In this document: positions 53,140 to 63,167 of the stretch, piece after piece
Layout: each line of letters opens with the position of its first letter
Numbering within the stretch: position 1 is the stretch's first letter
Assembly: GCA_945900785.1 (NCBI GenBank)
Contig: CAMDJM010000011.1
Location: 26,113-90,112, forward strand
Length of the DNA: 64,000 nucleotides
Source of the DNA: Akkermansia muciniphila
Lineage (GTDB): Bacteria > Verrucomicrobiota > Verrucomicrobiia > Verrucomicrobiales > V1-33
Reading direction: 5' to 3'
Position numbers and translations under genes: made by a program
The notes under the pieces: model-generated
Database searches by the model: none
Told to the model about the DNA's origin: nothing
Seen by the model: the letters and a program-made list of their open reading frames with translations, nothing else

Positions 53140-54006
53140 ATGAAACTGATCCGATTTGGAAATGCCGGGGCTGAGCGGCCGGGCTTGTTGTTGGCAGGAG
53201 GGCGCCGGGTGGCGGTGCCGTCGTTTTGCCGGGATTTTGATGAGGGCTTTTTTGGCTCCGGAGGGATGCAGCGGCTGGAGGAGTGGGCGGCGGGAGATTT
53301 GTCAGGAGCGGAGGAGGTGCCGGCGGAGGTGCGCTGGGGGGCACCGGTGGCACGGCCTTCGAAGATTGTCTGCGTGGGGCTGAATTACCGTGCGCATGCC
53401 ATGGAAACCGGGGCGGCGATCCCGGGGGAACCGGTGTTGTTCATGAAGGCGACGTCGGCCTGGAATGGGCCATTCGATGAGTTGTGGCTGCCGCCGGGTT
53501 CACAAAAACTGGACTGGGAGGTGGAGCTGGCGGTGGTGATCGGGAAAACGATGCGCCGGGTGCCGGAGGCGGAGGCGCTGGAGCATGTCGCCGGCTATGG
53601 GGTGATGAATGATTTCAGTGAGCGGGCCTGGCAAAAGGAGCGGGGCGGGCAGTGGTCGAAAGGAAAGGGCGGGGATACCTTTGCGCCCTTTGGTCCATGG
53701 CTGGCGACGCCGGAGGAGCTGCCCGCAGACCCCGGGGCGCTGACCTTGGGCTTGAGCGTGAATGGGGTGGTGCAACAAGAGAGCACCACAGGGGATTTGA
53801 TTTTCGGGGTGGCCCATGTGCTGAGTTATATCAGCCATTTTATGACGCTGCTGCCGGGCGATGTGGTGAGCACCGGAACGCCCAGTGGAGTGGGGGCCGG
53901 GCAGGTGCCGGAGCGTTATCTGAAGGTGGGTGATGTGGTGGAAGCCACGGTGGCGGGGCTGGGCACGCAGCGGCAGCGGGTGGTGGAGACACCGGTTTCT
54001 GGTTGA
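53140..54006 (+). CDS. Fumarylacetoacetate hydrolase (FAH) family protein
   Basis: 288 aa from the ATG at 53140; a start at 53095 would add an odd leader. Typical FAH C-terminal-fold enzyme: KIVCVGLNYRAHAMETG, EPVLFMKATSA, metal ligands in DWEVELAVVIGK and VMNDFSERAWQ, KGGDTFAPFGPWL, and TLLPGDVVSTGTPSGVGAG. Such enzymes cleave or isomerise 2,4-diketo or 2-oxo acids with Mg or Mn. The neighbours give no pathway, so the exact substrate is open (ureidoglycolate lyase, acylpyruvase and HHDD isomerase are candidates). Confidence 0.92.
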   Translation: MKLIRFGNAGAERPGLLLAGGRRVAVPSFCRDFDEGFFGSGGMQRLEEWAAGDLSGAEEVPAEVRWGAPVARPSKIVCVGLNYRAHAMETGAAIPGEPVLFMKATSAWNGPFDELWLPPGSQKLDWEVELAVVIGKTMRRVPEAEALEHVAGYGVMNDFSERAWQKERGGQWSKGKGGDTFAPFGPWLATPEELPADPGALTLGLSVNGVVQQESTTGDLIFGVAHVLSYISHFMTLLPGDVVSTGTPSGVGAGQVPERYLKVGDVVEATVAGLGTQRQRVVETPVSG

Positions 54007-54172
54007 GATGCGGCGGGGCGGGCAAGGAGAAGAAGTGGCTTGCCCGGATGGGTGGCAAGGATACGCATATGCGGATGAACCTTTCCTGCCGGGGGGCGTC
54101 AAAAGCAAATGAAACACGACCCCGGCCGTTGCTGGAGGCGTGTTTCGTCAACATCTCCAACCTGCTATATTC

Positions 54173-54811
54173 ATGAAAACTCCGCTCTCTCTTTTGCTCG
54201 CCCTGGCGGGCCTGATCACGGCTCCCAGCCTCCTGCTGGCGCAGGAAAAACCAGCTGCTCCCCCAGCTCCCGGTGGTGGTGGTGGTGAAGGCGGTCGTGG
54301 GGAATGGCGCGAGCGGATGATCAGGGAATTTGACAAGGATGGGGATGGGAAGCTGAACGACGAGGAAATGAAGGCGGCCCGCGAGGCAGGTGAAAAGCGC
54401 ATGCTGGAGCGCTTCGATGAGAATAAGGACGGGAAATTGTCCGATGAAGAGCGCGCCAAGGCCCGTGGTTCCTTCCCCGGTGGGCGCGGCCCGGGTGGTC
54501 CTGGCGGCGAGGGTGGACCCCGCCGGCCCCTGTCCCCGGAGGTGCTGAAAAAATATGACAAGGACGGCGACGGGAAATTGAGTGAGGATGAAGCTGCGGT
54601 GTTGCGTGAGGACCGTCAGAAGGAAGCCATGGTCAAGTATGATGCCGACAAGGACGGCAAGCTCTCCGAGGAGGAACGCACCAAAATGCGCGAAGACTGG
54701 CAGAAGGAACGGGCCAGCCGCGAAGGCGGGGAAGGGGCGAAGAAAGTGGAGCTGCCTAAAGCACCAGAGGCCCCAAAAGCGCCTGAAGCTCCGGCTCCAG
54801 CGGCGAAGTAA
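54173..54811 (+). CDS. Secreted EF-hand protein
   Basis: 212 aa from the ATG at 54173, which gives a signal peptide ending about LLLAQ. Four canonical EF-hand loops are visible: DKDGDGKLNDEE, DENKDGKLSDEE, DKDGDGKLSEDE and DADKDGKLSEEE, separated by Arg/Gly-rich and charged helices, with a Gly-rich linker early and a Pro/Ala-rich tail (PKAPEAPKAPEAP). It would bind calcium outside the cytoplasm. It is followed by a strong terminator, so it is probably monocistronic. Confidence 0.9.
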   Translation: MKTPLSLLLALAGLITAPSLLLAQEKPAAPPAPGGGGGEGGRGEWRERMIREFDKDGDGKLNDEEMKAAREAGEKRMLERFDENKDGKLSDEERAKARGSFPGGRGPGGPGGEGGPRRPLSPEVLKKYDKDGDGKLSEDEAAVLREDRQKEAMVKYDADKDGKLSEEERTKMREDWQKERASREGGEGAKKVELPKAPEAPKAPEAPAPAAK

Positions 54812-54844
54812 GCCGGGTCCGGCCCCGTTCCTGCTGCATTCAGG

Positions 54845-54876
54845 CCGCCCGGCGGATGCGCCGCCGGGCGGTTTTT
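54845..54876 (+). terminator. Rho-independent terminator after the EF-hand gene
   Basis: CCGCCCGGCGG-ATGCG-CCGCCGGGCGG (54845-54871) followed by five T, 34 bp after the stop. A strong GC stem. Confidence 0.9.
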
Positions 54877-54916
54877 GATGATTTCTCCTTTGTTAAACTT
54901 CCTGCATTTTCCTACC

Positions 54917-56338
54917 ATGTTATTTTCCCGGTCTACTTCCCTTTGGGCAGCCGTTGCTTTGTCAGGTTTTTTCTCCAGCACGCCGCCGGCCCGGGCGGAC
55001 TGGCCGCAGTGGCGCGGGCCGCTGGCCAATGGCCTCGCCCCCGGGGCCAAGCCGCCAGTGGAATGGAGTGAAACGAAAAATGTGAAATGGAAGGTGCGGA
55101 TTCCGGGCAGCGGGACCTCGACGCCTATTATTCTGGGCGAACGGGTTTTTGTGACGACGGCGGTGCTGGCCGGGAAGAAGAAGGCGGGAGCGCCTCCGCA
55201 GGAACCCGCTCTGAAACAAGCTGACAGTCCTCCTCCTCCTGCCCCCCCTCCGCCGCCGCCACCCCCGGGCGAACGCGCCCGGCCGGGCGGTCCCCGCAGT
55301 GGCCAGGGCGGCAGGGGCATGCGCAAGGAAGCGCCGGTGGAACCCTATCAGTTCCAGATTCACTGCCTGGACCGGGCCACCGGGAAAACGATCTGGCAGC
55401 AGACCGCCATCGAGCAGCTCCCCCACGAAAGCCACCACCAGGATCATGGCTTTGCCTCCCATTCGCCAGTGACGGATGGGACGCATGTCTACGCTTATTT
55501 CGGCTCGCGAGGGATTCATTGTTATACCATGGAGGGAAAGCTGGTGTGGTCGAAGTCCCTCGGACGCATGGAGACGCGGAATGCGTTTGGCGAAGGCAGC
55601 TCGCCCCTGCTGACGGGGGATGCCCTGGTGATCAACTGGGATCACGAAGGGGCGGATTTCATCGTCTGCCTGGACCAGAAAACAGGAGCGGAGCGCTGGA
55701 GGAAATTGCGGGATGAGCCGACCAGTTGGGCCACGCCACTGGCAGTGGAGCACGGGGGCAAAACGCAGGTGGTGGTGAGCGCCACGAACCGGATCCGCAG
55801 TTATGATCTGGCGACGGGTGAGCAGATTTGGGAGTGCGGTGGCATGACGACAAATGTGATTCCGACACCGGTGGTGGCTCACGGCCTGGTTTATGCGCTG
55901 AGCGGTTTCCGCGGCAATGCGCTGCGCGCCATCAGGCTGGGCCGCACGGGGGATCTGACGGATTCGGATGCTATCGCTTTCCGGTATGACAGCAAATGTC
56001 CCTATGTCCCCAGCGGTCTGGTGGAGGAGGACCGGCTGTGGTTTTTGAGTCAAAACTCAGGGATCCTGACCTGTCTGAACGCCACCACCGGTGCGGTGCT
56101 GATTGATGCGGCGCGGATCGAAGGGCTGGGAGGGGTGTATGCCTCCCTGGTGGCGGCGGATGGCAGGATTTACCTGAGCGGAAGGAATGGTGAGGGGGTG
56201 GTGCTCAAGGTCGGACCCCGCCTGGAGGTGCTGGCGGTGAACAAGTTGGAGGAAAAGTTCGATGCTTCCCCTGCGTTGTCTGGCAAGGACCTGCTGCTGC
56301 GTGGGCATGAGTTCCTGTATTGCCTGGCGGTGCCTTGA
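54917..56338 (+). CDS. PQQ-like beta-propeller protein
   Basis: 473 aa from the ATG at 54917, opening a signal peptide (FSRSTSLWAAVALSGFFS). WPQWRGPLANG is the usual start of secreted PQQ-binding-like propeller proteins. Blades follow the pattern LDRATGKTIWQQ, CLDQKTGAERWRK, YDLATGEQIWECG. A low-complexity insert of Pro runs, then Gly/Arg (about residues 105-140), interrupts the first blade. Exported; probably a binding or dehydrogenase-like protein with no clear cofactor ligands. Alone in its unit. Confidence 0.85.
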   Translation: MLFSRSTSLWAAVALSGFFSSTPPARADWPQWRGPLANGLAPGAKPPVEWSETKNVKWKVRIPGSGTSTPIILGERVFVTTAVLAGKKKAGAPPQEPALKQADSPPPPAPPPPPPPPGERARPGGPRSGQGGRGMRKEAPVEPYQFQIHCLDRATGKTIWQQTAIEQLPHESHHQDHGFASHSPVTDGTHVYAYFGSRGIHCYTMEGKLVWSKSLGRMETRNAFGEGSSPLLTGDALVINWDHEGADFIVCLDQKTGAERWRKLRDEPTSWATPLAVEHGGKTQVVVSATNRIRSYDLATGEQIWECGGMTTNVIPTPVVAHGLVYALSGFRGNALRAIRLGRTGDLTDSDAIAFRYDSKCPYVPSGLVEEDRLWFLSQNSGILTCLNATTGAVLIDAARIEGLGGVYASLVAADGRIYLSGRNGEGVVLKVGPRLEVLAVNKLEEKFDASPALSGKDLLLRGHEFLYCLAVP

Positions 56339-56344
56339 AACGGG

Positions 56345-56647
56345 GTCCGGCAGACCATCAATGAGCCCTGTCCCCAGAGCTGGGTGAGGGCAGCCTGGGC
56401 CCGGGTGCGCACTTGGGGATCGTCGCGCCCGCGGTCGGGCAGGGCGAGCGCTTTGGTCAACATGGCGCGGGCTTCGGATTTGTTATCCAGTGGCAAGTTT
56501 TTCCGCGTCGAGAGAAGGTTTGGTCTGCAATTTGGCTTCGGGAGCGTCGCCCTGCTTCATCCACTCCTCCATGGTCCGGGCGGGGGAGCCGGCGGCGCAG
56601 CCCAGCCAGATCAGCAGGACCAGATGGAACTGGCGGGTGGTTTTCAT
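56345..56647 (-). pseudogene. Secreted TPR-type gene with an internal deletion
   Basis: On the minus strand a signal-peptide start (MKTTRQFHLVLLIWLG) reads on to PEAKLQTKPSLDAEKLATG and a stop. In the next frame, right at that stop, LPLDNKSEARAMLTKALALPDR and PQVRTRAQAALTQLWG form a tetratricopeptide-like C-terminal end. Start and end are therefore joined with the middle missing and the frame lost. Remnant of a longer secreted repeat protein. Confidence 0.6.
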
Positions 56648-57004
56648 ATGAGGAAACCGCTTGGTGGACGGTTTTGGATGCGGGAAAACCGGGATGAAGG
56701 CGCGAAGGGGAATCGAAAGGGAAACCGGAGGGGCAATCTGCAGGGGAATCGGAGGGATAGGTGAATGGTGGACGTGATGCATGGGATGGAATGGCGGCTG
56801 CTCCGGGGTTGTTTTAAATTTCCGGCGGGGCGCTGGAAATGACGCGGGGCGCGGGTGCTCCCCTGGCGGGCTTGACCCTCCCACGGAATCCGGCTATGGG
56901 CTGCGGAATGAATGAGGATAAAAAAACTGCGGGGGACCAGGGCATCTGGCTGAATCCTGTGCCCAGGTTCCAACAGGGGCACCGGTCCTGACATTGCCCC
57001 TGCC

Positions 57005-58096
57005 ATGGCTGCTCCCCGTGTGATTTTCCATCTGGATATGGACGCCTTTTATGCGTCGGTGGAGCAGCGCGATACGCCGGAGTGGCGGGGGAAGCCGGTG
57101 ATCGTGGGCGGGCCGCCGGAGCGGCGCGGGGTGGTGTGTGCGGCCAGTTATGAAGCGAGGACCTTTGGGGTGCGTTCCGCCATGGCCAGTGTTACGGCGG
57201 GCCGGCTTTGCCCGGAGGGGATTTTTGTCAGGCCGCGGATGGAGGCTTACCGGGAGGAAAGCGACGCGATCATGGGAATTGTGAGGCGCTTTGCCGGGAA
57301 GCTGGTGCAGCAGGTGTCCGTGGATGAAGCCTATCTGGAAGTCACGGCCCAGTTGCCGGAACAGCCGGACTATGATGCGCTGCTGCAAAGCGCGCTGCCG
57401 CTGGCCCGCGAAATCAAGGCCGCCATCCTGGCGGAGCGGCACCTTACCGCCACGATCGGGATTGCGCCGAATAAACTGCTGGCGAAAATCGCATCTTCCT
57501 CCTTCAAGCCGGATGGGCTGACCCTGGTGCCGGAGTCCGGCAAAACGGCTTTTCTGCGTCCCCTGCCGGTGGGGACGATCCACGGGGTGGGCCGGGTGAC
57601 GGAAGCGGCGCTGCAAAAAGCGGGCTACCACACCATCGCGGACCTGCAGGACACCACCACAGATCTGCGCTCGCTGGTGGGTTCCTGGGGGAGGGAGCTG
57701 AAGCGGATGGCCTGCGGCGAGGATGACCGGCCGCTGGACCTGGGGGATGAGGTGAAAAGCATCAGCAGCGAAAACACCTTTGCCCGGGACACCGCCGACC
57801 GGCCGGTGCTGCGGGCCTGTCTTCGCGGGCAGGCGGATGAATTGGCCCAAAAGCTGACGCAATACCGCCTCGCCGCCAGCACCGTCAGCGTGAAAGTCCG
57901 CTATAGTGACTTTACCACTCTGACCCGGCAGGTGAGCGTGGAGGAACCCTTGGAGGATGGAGCCGCGATTTACCGTTTTGCCTGCTGGCTGCTGGCCCGG
58001 GACCAGTTGGTGAAGCGCCCCCTGCGTCTGCTGGGCTTGGGTTTGTCAGGCCTGCAGGAGGTCAATCTGCGGCAGCTCAAGCTAAATCTGGGGTAG
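57005..58096 (+). CDS. dinB: DNA polymerase IV (Y-family)
   Basis: 363 aa. Y-family hallmarks: FHLDMDAFYASVE with D11 and D13, KPVIVGGPPERRGVVCAASYEAR, SVDEAYLEV (catalytic Asp-Glu, about residue 105), LTATIGIAPNKLLAKIASS, and the C-terminal little-finger region from VKSISSENTF on, ending LLGLGLSGL. It copies past damaged DNA in the cytoplasm. A LexA box could not be recognised upstream. There is no typical beta-clamp-binding tail. Confidence 0.95.
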   Translation: MAAPRVIFHLDMDAFYASVEQRDTPEWRGKPVIVGGPPERRGVVCAASYEARTFGVRSAMASVTAGRLCPEGIFVRPRMEAYREESDAIMGIVRRFAGKLVQQVSVDEAYLEVTAQLPEQPDYDALLQSALPLAREIKAAILAERHLTATIGIAPNKLLAKIASSSFKPDGLTLVPESGKTAFLRPLPVGTIHGVGRVTEAALQKAGYHTIADLQDTTTDLRSLVGSWGRELKRMACGEDDRPLDLGDEVKSISSENTFARDTADRPVLRACLRGQADELAQKLTQYRLAASTVSVKVRYSDFTTLTRQVSVEEPLEDGAAIYRFACWLLARDQLVKRPLRLLGLGLSGLQEVNLRQLKLNLG

Positions 58097-58356
58097 TCCG
58101 CGCCCATCGCGCCCGGCGGCCAGGGCCAGTCACCCCTTTGCTATCCGGATGTCTCCAGACGGGAAGGCATCATGGAAAGCAGCAAAATCCTCTTTTCAGC
58201 CTGAACGGCCCTCATTCCCGCCAGAATTTTAAGATTTCCCTTATATTTTAATCTTGCGTTCAGAACGGTGAAGCGATGAGTAATTATTGCCGTCACCCAT
58301 CCCTGCCGCTATTTAAGTGACAAATTTGACACCGTCCTGCGTTTCCATCCAAATCA

Positions 58357-59325
58357 ATGCCTGCACCAGAAACCTCCTCCCGGCCACCATCTGGACCTCC
58401 GGTCATGGAAATAGGGGGCGGCTTGCCTGTGGCAGGGCAGGAAAGTGCGCCCGGCGCGGCCTCACCCGCCTCCGGGCGGCAGCCCCTCGGCCCCAGCCGC
58501 AAAGGGGCGAAGGACATGGTGATCGAGCGCTTCGAGCAGAAATTCATCATCCATCCCCGGCTGGTGCCCCAGATCCGGCATTACATGGAGCCTTTCGTCG
58601 TCCCGGACCCGAATGGGAAAGGCGACATTCCGGAATATATTACCACCACGCTGCAACTGGACCGGCCTACCATGGATCTGGCGTTGGCCAAGGAGCGGAA
58701 ATCCTATGCCCGCTTCAAGCTGCGCATCCGCACCTACGGAACAGACAGCAATCCGAGGAACCCGGTCTTTTTCGAACTGAAGCGGAAGGTCGGCGTCGTC
58801 ATTATCAAAAGCCGCGCCCGCATGTCCCGGGCGCAGTATGGGCCGACGGTGGTGCCCCATCCGGAAACCGCTCCCATGTTGAAATCGCCCAAGGAGAACA
58901 ACAATCTCATCGAGTTTTGCCGTATCGCCAACACTATCGGAGCGCGTCCGAAAATGCTGATCCGCTACACGCGGGAAAGTTATTTCGGGGCCAACGACGA
59001 TTATGCCCGGATCACCTTTGACCGTCGGATCTGTTATCGGCCGACCCGGGTCTGGGATTTGCCGGATGAGCGGGTGGCCTCGCCCAAATTCTGGCGGCCC
59101 ATGGACACCCAGACCGGCCTGCGCCGCCCATTTCCAGGCTTCATTTTCGAGCTGAAGGCCATGCGTGACACGCCAACCTGGATGATGGAACTGGTGCGGC
59201 GCTTTAATTTGAATAATACCGGTTTCTGCAAATACGCCGTCGCTTGGAGGCTGGAAACCCTCTTCCGCGGCTACACCTATGCCGATGGCAGCGAAAATAC
59301 CACGCTGACTCCCAACTGGATTTGA
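58357..59325 (+). CDS. VTC-domain polyphosphate polymerase-like protein
   Basis: 322 aa from the ATG at 58357; the first 50 residues are Pro/Gly-rich and not conserved, so the true start may be MVIERF at 58516. VTC fold: RFEQKFIIHP, a basic strand series SYARFKLRIRTYG, FELKRKVGVVIIKSRA, RPKMLIRYTRESYFG, ARITFDRRI and FELKAM, the tunnel that binds polyphosphate or triphosphate. Next gene is DUF4956, its standard partner, and HlyD and RlpA genes follow, so the cluster is likely one unit at the envelope. Confidence 0.88.
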   Translation: MPAPETSSRPPSGPPVMEIGGGLPVAGQESAPGAASPASGRQPLGPSRKGAKDMVIERFEQKFIIHPRLVPQIRHYMEPFVVPDPNGKGDIPEYITTTLQLDRPTMDLALAKERKSYARFKLRIRTYGTDSNPRNPVFFELKRKVGVVIIKSRARMSRAQYGPTVVPHPETAPMLKSPKENNNLIEFCRIANTIGARPKMLIRYTRESYFGANDDYARITFDRRICYRPTRVWDLPDERVASPKFWRPMDTQTGLRRPFPGFIFELKAMRDTPTWMMELVRRFNLNNTGFCKYAVAWRLETLFRGYTYADGSENTTLTPNWI

Positions 59326-59485
59326 TTCATGCCGCTTCCTTTTTTTAGCGGATTCCATCCGAATCCTTCTCCTATTTCCATTGCAAGGCGGGATGATTCC
59401 GGCACAATACGGCCCTCATCGGCAGGGCGATTCCTCCCCTGTACTGCTTCCGTGACTTTCTGCTCCGTTTCCGCCATCGCGCTTC

Positions 59486-60187
59486 ATGAATAATTCCGCC
59501 CAGACCGCCCCACTTTTTGATGCCCTTGGTGCCAGCCGCACCTTGGAAGCGATGGAGATTTTCAATTCCCTCTGCATCGCCTTCGTTTTGTCGATGGTCA
59601 TCGCCAACGTTTACCGTTGGACCCACCAGGGGTTTAGCTATCAGCGCTCGTTCATTCACACCCTGGTTCTGGTCTGTATCGTTATTTCGATCATGATCAT
59701 GGCCATCGGGAACAATATGGCGCGCGGCCTGGGTATTCTGGGAGCGATGGCCTTTGTCCGCTTCCGCACTCCCATCCGGGACCCGCGGGACATTATTTTC
59801 ATCTTCTGCTCGCTGGCGGTGGGCGTTTCCTGCGGGGCTCAGGTCTTCATGGTCGCCATTCTGGGCACTTTGTTTTTTGCCGCTGTGGCCATCTTCCTCG
59901 CATGGTCGCCGTTTGCCAGCCGCCGCGAATTTGAAGGGCTGCTGCGCTTCATGCTGCCTGGGGAATCCCGGGCCCAGGCGGCGCTTCCTGCGATTTTCGG
60001 GCAATATTGCACCACCGCTGAGATGATCGCCACCCGCGAAGCCATCCAGGGGGAAGTCCTTGAATATGCCTACCAGGTCCGGCTGATTGATCCATCCTAC
60101 AAGGTGGATCTGGTGGATGCCATCGCCAAGCTGCCCGATGCCAGTGAAGTCTCCCTCGTCATGCAGCGCACCACGGTCGAAATTTAA
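59486..60187 (+). CDS. DUF4956 membrane protein
   Basis: 233 aa. Three or four membrane segments in the first 150 residues (FNSLCIAFVLSMVIANVY, TLVLVCIVISIMIMAIG, IIFIFCSLAVGVSCG, MVAILGTLFFAAVAIFLAW) with the family motif RGLGILGAMAFVRFRTPIRDPRD between them. A soluble C-terminal domain follows. DUF4956 proteins sit beside VTC polymerases, often with CotH proteins; joint work on polyphosphate or polymer export is inferred. Here the CotH gene is 25 kb away. Confidence 0.9.
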   Translation: MNNSAQTAPLFDALGASRTLEAMEIFNSLCIAFVLSMVIANVYRWTHQGFSYQRSFIHTLVLVCIVISIMIMAIGNNMARGLGILGAMAFVRFRTPIRDPRDIIFIFCSLAVGVSCGAQVFMVAILGTLFFAAVAIFLAWSPFASRREFEGLLRFMLPGESRAQAALPAIFGQYCTTAEMIATREAIQGEVLEYAYQVRLIDPSYKVDLVDAIAKLPDASEVSLVMQRTTVEI

Positions 60188-60235
60188 TCCAACCTCTTCG
60201 CCCCCTGCGTCTGTTCCTGTTTCCCCTTTTTTGCC

Positions 60236-61426
60236 ATGAGCGAAACCCATCCCAACCGCACGAGCCCCGTAAAAACCAAGCTCGGACTGACCCGCCGCCG
60301 CATCCTGGAGTCGTGGCCGATGCTGGTGTGGATCGCTGCCGCCCTGATCGCTATGTGGAGCTACAGCCGGGGCCGGGTCTTCTCCCGCATGAATGGGGCG
60401 GTCGATGTTTACCAGGAAAACATTTCCTCCAGTGAGGAAGGCCGGGTCCTCAAAATTCTGGTCAAGCGCGGGGCCTCCGTGGAGGCGAATACAATCGTCG
60501 CCCAGATGGACACCAGCGTCTACGAGCGGGAACTGACCGGCATCCTGCGGGGCGCGGCCGCCAACCGTTATGAGGAAATTTCCCGGCTGGAACGCCAGCA
60601 GCTTGATCTCGAGGCGGAACTCCGGAAGCTGGAAGTCAGCGATGCCGGCGACAAAGCCCGCGTGACCGAACTCATCAATGCCCGCAACCGTTTGCCCAAA
60701 GCCGGTCCTTCCAACGACAGCGCCATCAAACTCCTTGGCCCCAATAGCTTGGTTTTGAATCAAAAGATGGACGAACTGAATGCCGATATCGCTGAAATCC
60801 AAGGCACCCAGGCTGCGGTAGTGCAGACCATGGGCGAAGTCAGGAACTCGCTGGCCAAAGTGACTGCCAAGACCAAAAAACTCCGGGAAAATGCCGAGGC
60901 CACCATCAAGGCGGACTATAAATCCCTGTCCCCGGAAATCCTCGCCGGTCTGAGGGAGGACGAACAAAAGGACGTCAACGAACTGCTCTCCCTGATCGAG
61001 CGCTGCTCCCTGCGCACCACCCGGGGCGGCAGTGTGGACCGGATGGAGAAGGAAGAGGGCGAATACGCCGCCAAAGGGGAATCGGTCCTCCGCGTGGTCG
61101 CCGCGCCGGACCAAATCATCGCGTTCCTCCCCCAGGATCAAATTGGTAAACTGAACGTCGGCGACACCGTCTGGATCACCCCTGGGATGGACCGCGCCAC
61201 CATCTTTGAAACGACTATCACCGCGATCTCCCCCCGCATGAATAATCTGGCCGATTCCACCAGTCCGCTGCCGAACCGGCGGCTCTATGGCCGGGATGTG
61301 GTGTGCGCTTTTCCTAAAGCAGGCATGGGACTGCTGGTCCCAGGGGAAACGGTCACCGTGCATATTCAACGGCCCGGGGACATCCCGCTAATGAACCGGA
61401 TCTTCCACAATGACGACCCGCAATAG
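60236..61426 (+). CDS. HlyD-family membrane fusion protein
   Basis: 396 aa. A membrane anchor ([18 protein letters not shown], about residues 27-45), a lipoyl-like strand ([28 protein letters not shown]), two coiled-coil stretches (about 100-125 and 165-225, [20 protein letters not shown]), and a beta-barrel end with [17 protein letters not shown]. Likely periplasmic adaptor of an exporter. No pump or outer-membrane channel is next to it, so its partner may be the VTC/DUF4956 pair or a distant pump. Its end overlaps the RlpA gene by 17 bases. Confidence 0.85.
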   Translation: MSETHPNRTSPVKTKLGLTRRRILESWPMLVWIAAALIAMWSYSRGRVFSRMNGAVDVYQENISSSEEGRVLKILVKRGASVEANTIVAQMDTSVYERELTGILRGAAANRYEEISRLERQQLDLEAELRKLEVSDAGDKARVTELINARNRLPKAGPSNDSAIKLLGPNSLVLNQKMDELNADIAEIQGTQAAVVQTMGEVRNSLAKVTAKTKKLRENAEATIKADYKSLSPEILAGLREDEQKDVNELLSLIERCSLRTTRGGSVDRMEKEEGEYAAKGESVLRVVAAPDQIIAFLPQDQIGKLNVGDTVWITPGMDRATIFETTITAISPRMNNLADSTSPLPNRRLYGRDVVCAFPKAGMGLLVPGETVTVHIQRPGDIPLMNRIFHNDDPQ

Positions 61427-61841
61427 CCGTAAGCGGATGGCACGGACCGCTTGCCTGACGGGCTTGTTCGTTTTTGCCGGAAATCTGATTTCCTGCTCCT
61501 CCAGTGCGTCCCAGCGGAGCCACATCACGGCCCGCCGCCCCGCTCCAGTCCGCGTGGTTCATGGAAAAAAAGAGTATGGCCTGGCTTCCCTCTACCATGA
61601 CCGCCGCACCGCCAGTGGGGAGCGCTTCAACCCCAAGGCTCTCACCGCAGCACACCGCACCCTGCCATTCGGTTCCAAGGTCCGGGTCACGGCCCCATCC
61701 ACTGGCCGCAGCGTAATCGTCCGCATCAATGACCGCGGCCCTTTCATCCGGGGCCGCGTCATCGACCTGACCCCCGCTGCTGCGGCTGCTATCGGCCTGA
61801 CTAAAAGGATGGGCGTCACCCGGGTCATCGTGGCCCAGTAA
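61410..61841 (+). CDS. rlpA: RlpA-type septal lytic transglycosylase-like lipoprotein
   Basis: 143 aa. Lipobox LISC (Cys 29) after a basic, hydrophobic leader. The rest is a double-psi beta barrel of the RlpA type: [54 protein letters not shown] and [16 protein letters not shown]. RlpA cuts naked glycan strands at septa; no SPOR domain is present here, so targeting may differ. Starts inside the HlyD gene (17-base overlap), so coupled translation is expected. Confidence 0.92.
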   Translation: MTTRNSRKRMARTACLTGLFVFAGNLISCSSSASQRSHITARRPAPVRVVHGKKEYGLASLYHDRRTASGERFNPKALTAAHRTLPFGSKVRVTAPSTGRSVIVRINDRGPFIRGRVIDLTPAAAAAIGLTKRMGVTRVIVAQ

Positions 61842-61854
61842 GGATCGGTCGGAC

Positions 61855-62973
61855 CTACTGGATGGACTCCAGGCCCCAACGCTCTGCGAGGGGGGCCAGG
61901 TCTTCGCGCATGGCCCATTCGTCAGGGCGGTCGCTGCTATCGTGACGGCGGCTGGCTCCTTTCAGGATCATGCAGCCGGTGTTATCACCGATGCGGGCGA
62001 TCTCGGCCACCTCCTCCGCCGTGAGTGGATTGTGCGCTGGCAGGGCGGCAAGGTCGCGGATCTGGTCCTCAATGGGGCGTTGGCCCTCGCCGGCTTCCTG
62101 CATGAAGGTGGGCACCACGCTTTCCACCGGGCCATGGGCCAGATTCCAAAGGCTGGCGAATTGCAGGAGGGTCAGGCCATGCTTTTCAGCGATGGGTCGC
62201 ATACGTTCGATTTTCTCCAGACCGCGCTCCACCCAGCCCGCCGGACGGTAGGCGCGGTGATCGCCGGGGCGGAATTGGTGGCCCGGCTGGATGTCGCCAT
62301 GGAATAGCCCGCCGTAGTCCACCACGCGGGTGAGGACCTTGACGCCGAATTCATCTGCCGCCGGCAGCACCAGCGATCCGGGCCAGGGCTCCAGGGGATT
62401 GAGGATGATCATGGCCCAATCGATCAGCTCACAGTATTTCTCAAAACACTGGATCAGATCGTAGGTGAAACCATTGGCCGGGCCGGGAGCGATACCCAGT
62501 TGTTTGGTCAGGCCCTTGTCCTTCAGACTGCGCATGGCCTCCCAGACGGCGTCGCTGGTGTAGCCGCGCTCGTCAGGATTGTGCAGCATGATGAGGTCAA
62601 AATGACCGCTGCCGCAGCGTTCGAGGGATTTTTCCGCACAGTGCTGCAGGAAATCCGCATAACCTTCCGGACCGCGCAGGGAGGGGTCTGTAAAGCGCGG
62701 GTAGCCTTTCGAGCCATCGCGCTGGCCTTCGTAAAAGTCGTGCCCCAGCGTGCCCACGAGGGAATAGGTGCTGCGCCCGATGCCTTTCAGGGCTGTGCCG
62801 AGCATTTCGTCCGCCTTGCCCGCGCCATAGACATCGGCGGACATGAAGGTGCGGATGCCGGACTGGTAAGCCAGTTGGATCGCCTGGATAAAGCGCTCCT
62901 CTTCCAGGACTTCGCCAAAGTGCATAAAACGTCCACCACTCCAGGTGCCATAAACAGTGCGGGTCAGATCCAT
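61855..62973 (-). CDS. Aldo/keto reductase
   Basis: 372 aa. TIM-barrel AKR pattern: YGTWSGGRFMHFG, AYQSGIRTFMSADVYGAGKADEMLGTAL (the catalytic-type Asp and Tyr), DFYEGQ, DLIMLHNPDERGYTSDAVWEAM, SLKDKGLTKQLGIAPGP, and a long C-terminus with NLAHGPVESVVPTFMQ. It would reduce a carbonyl with NADPH; the substrate is not readable. It is convergent with rlpA, 13 bp between stops. The C-terminal 30 residues (CMILKGASRRHDSSDRPDEW) are an extension. Confidence 0.88.
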   Translation of the reverse strand: MDLTRTVYGTWSGGRFMHFGEVLEEERFIQAIQLAYQSGIRTFMSADVYGAGKADEMLGTALKGIGRSTYSLVGTLGHDFYEGQRDGSKGYPRFTDPSLRGPEGYADFLQHCAEKSLERCGSGHFDLIMLHNPDERGYTSDAVWEAMRSLKDKGLTKQLGIAPGPANGFTYDLIQCFEKYCELIDWAMIILNPLEPWPGSLVLPAADEFGVKVLTRVVDYGGLFHGDIQPGHQFRPGDHRAYRPAGWVERGLEKIERMRPIAEKHGLTLLQFASLWNLAHGPVESVVPTFMQEAGEGQRPIEDQIRDLAALPAHNPLTAEEVAEIARIGDNTGCMILKGASRRHDSSDRPDEWAMREDLAPLAERWGLESIQ

Positions 62974-63167
62974 AATCAGTCAGGGGGGTAAGCGGGCGGC
63001 GGCATGCCGGCCCTCAGGTGCCACCATCATCAAACGCGGCAGGCACCGCAAGCGTTTCAACTTCGAAAAGGAGATGAGGGAGATGGGGGAGACCCCTCAT
63101 GGGTTTTCATGGGGCTGCCGGAAATTTCCCCCTTTCCCCCGTCTGGCTGGGCCTTTAGGGGTGTGGT

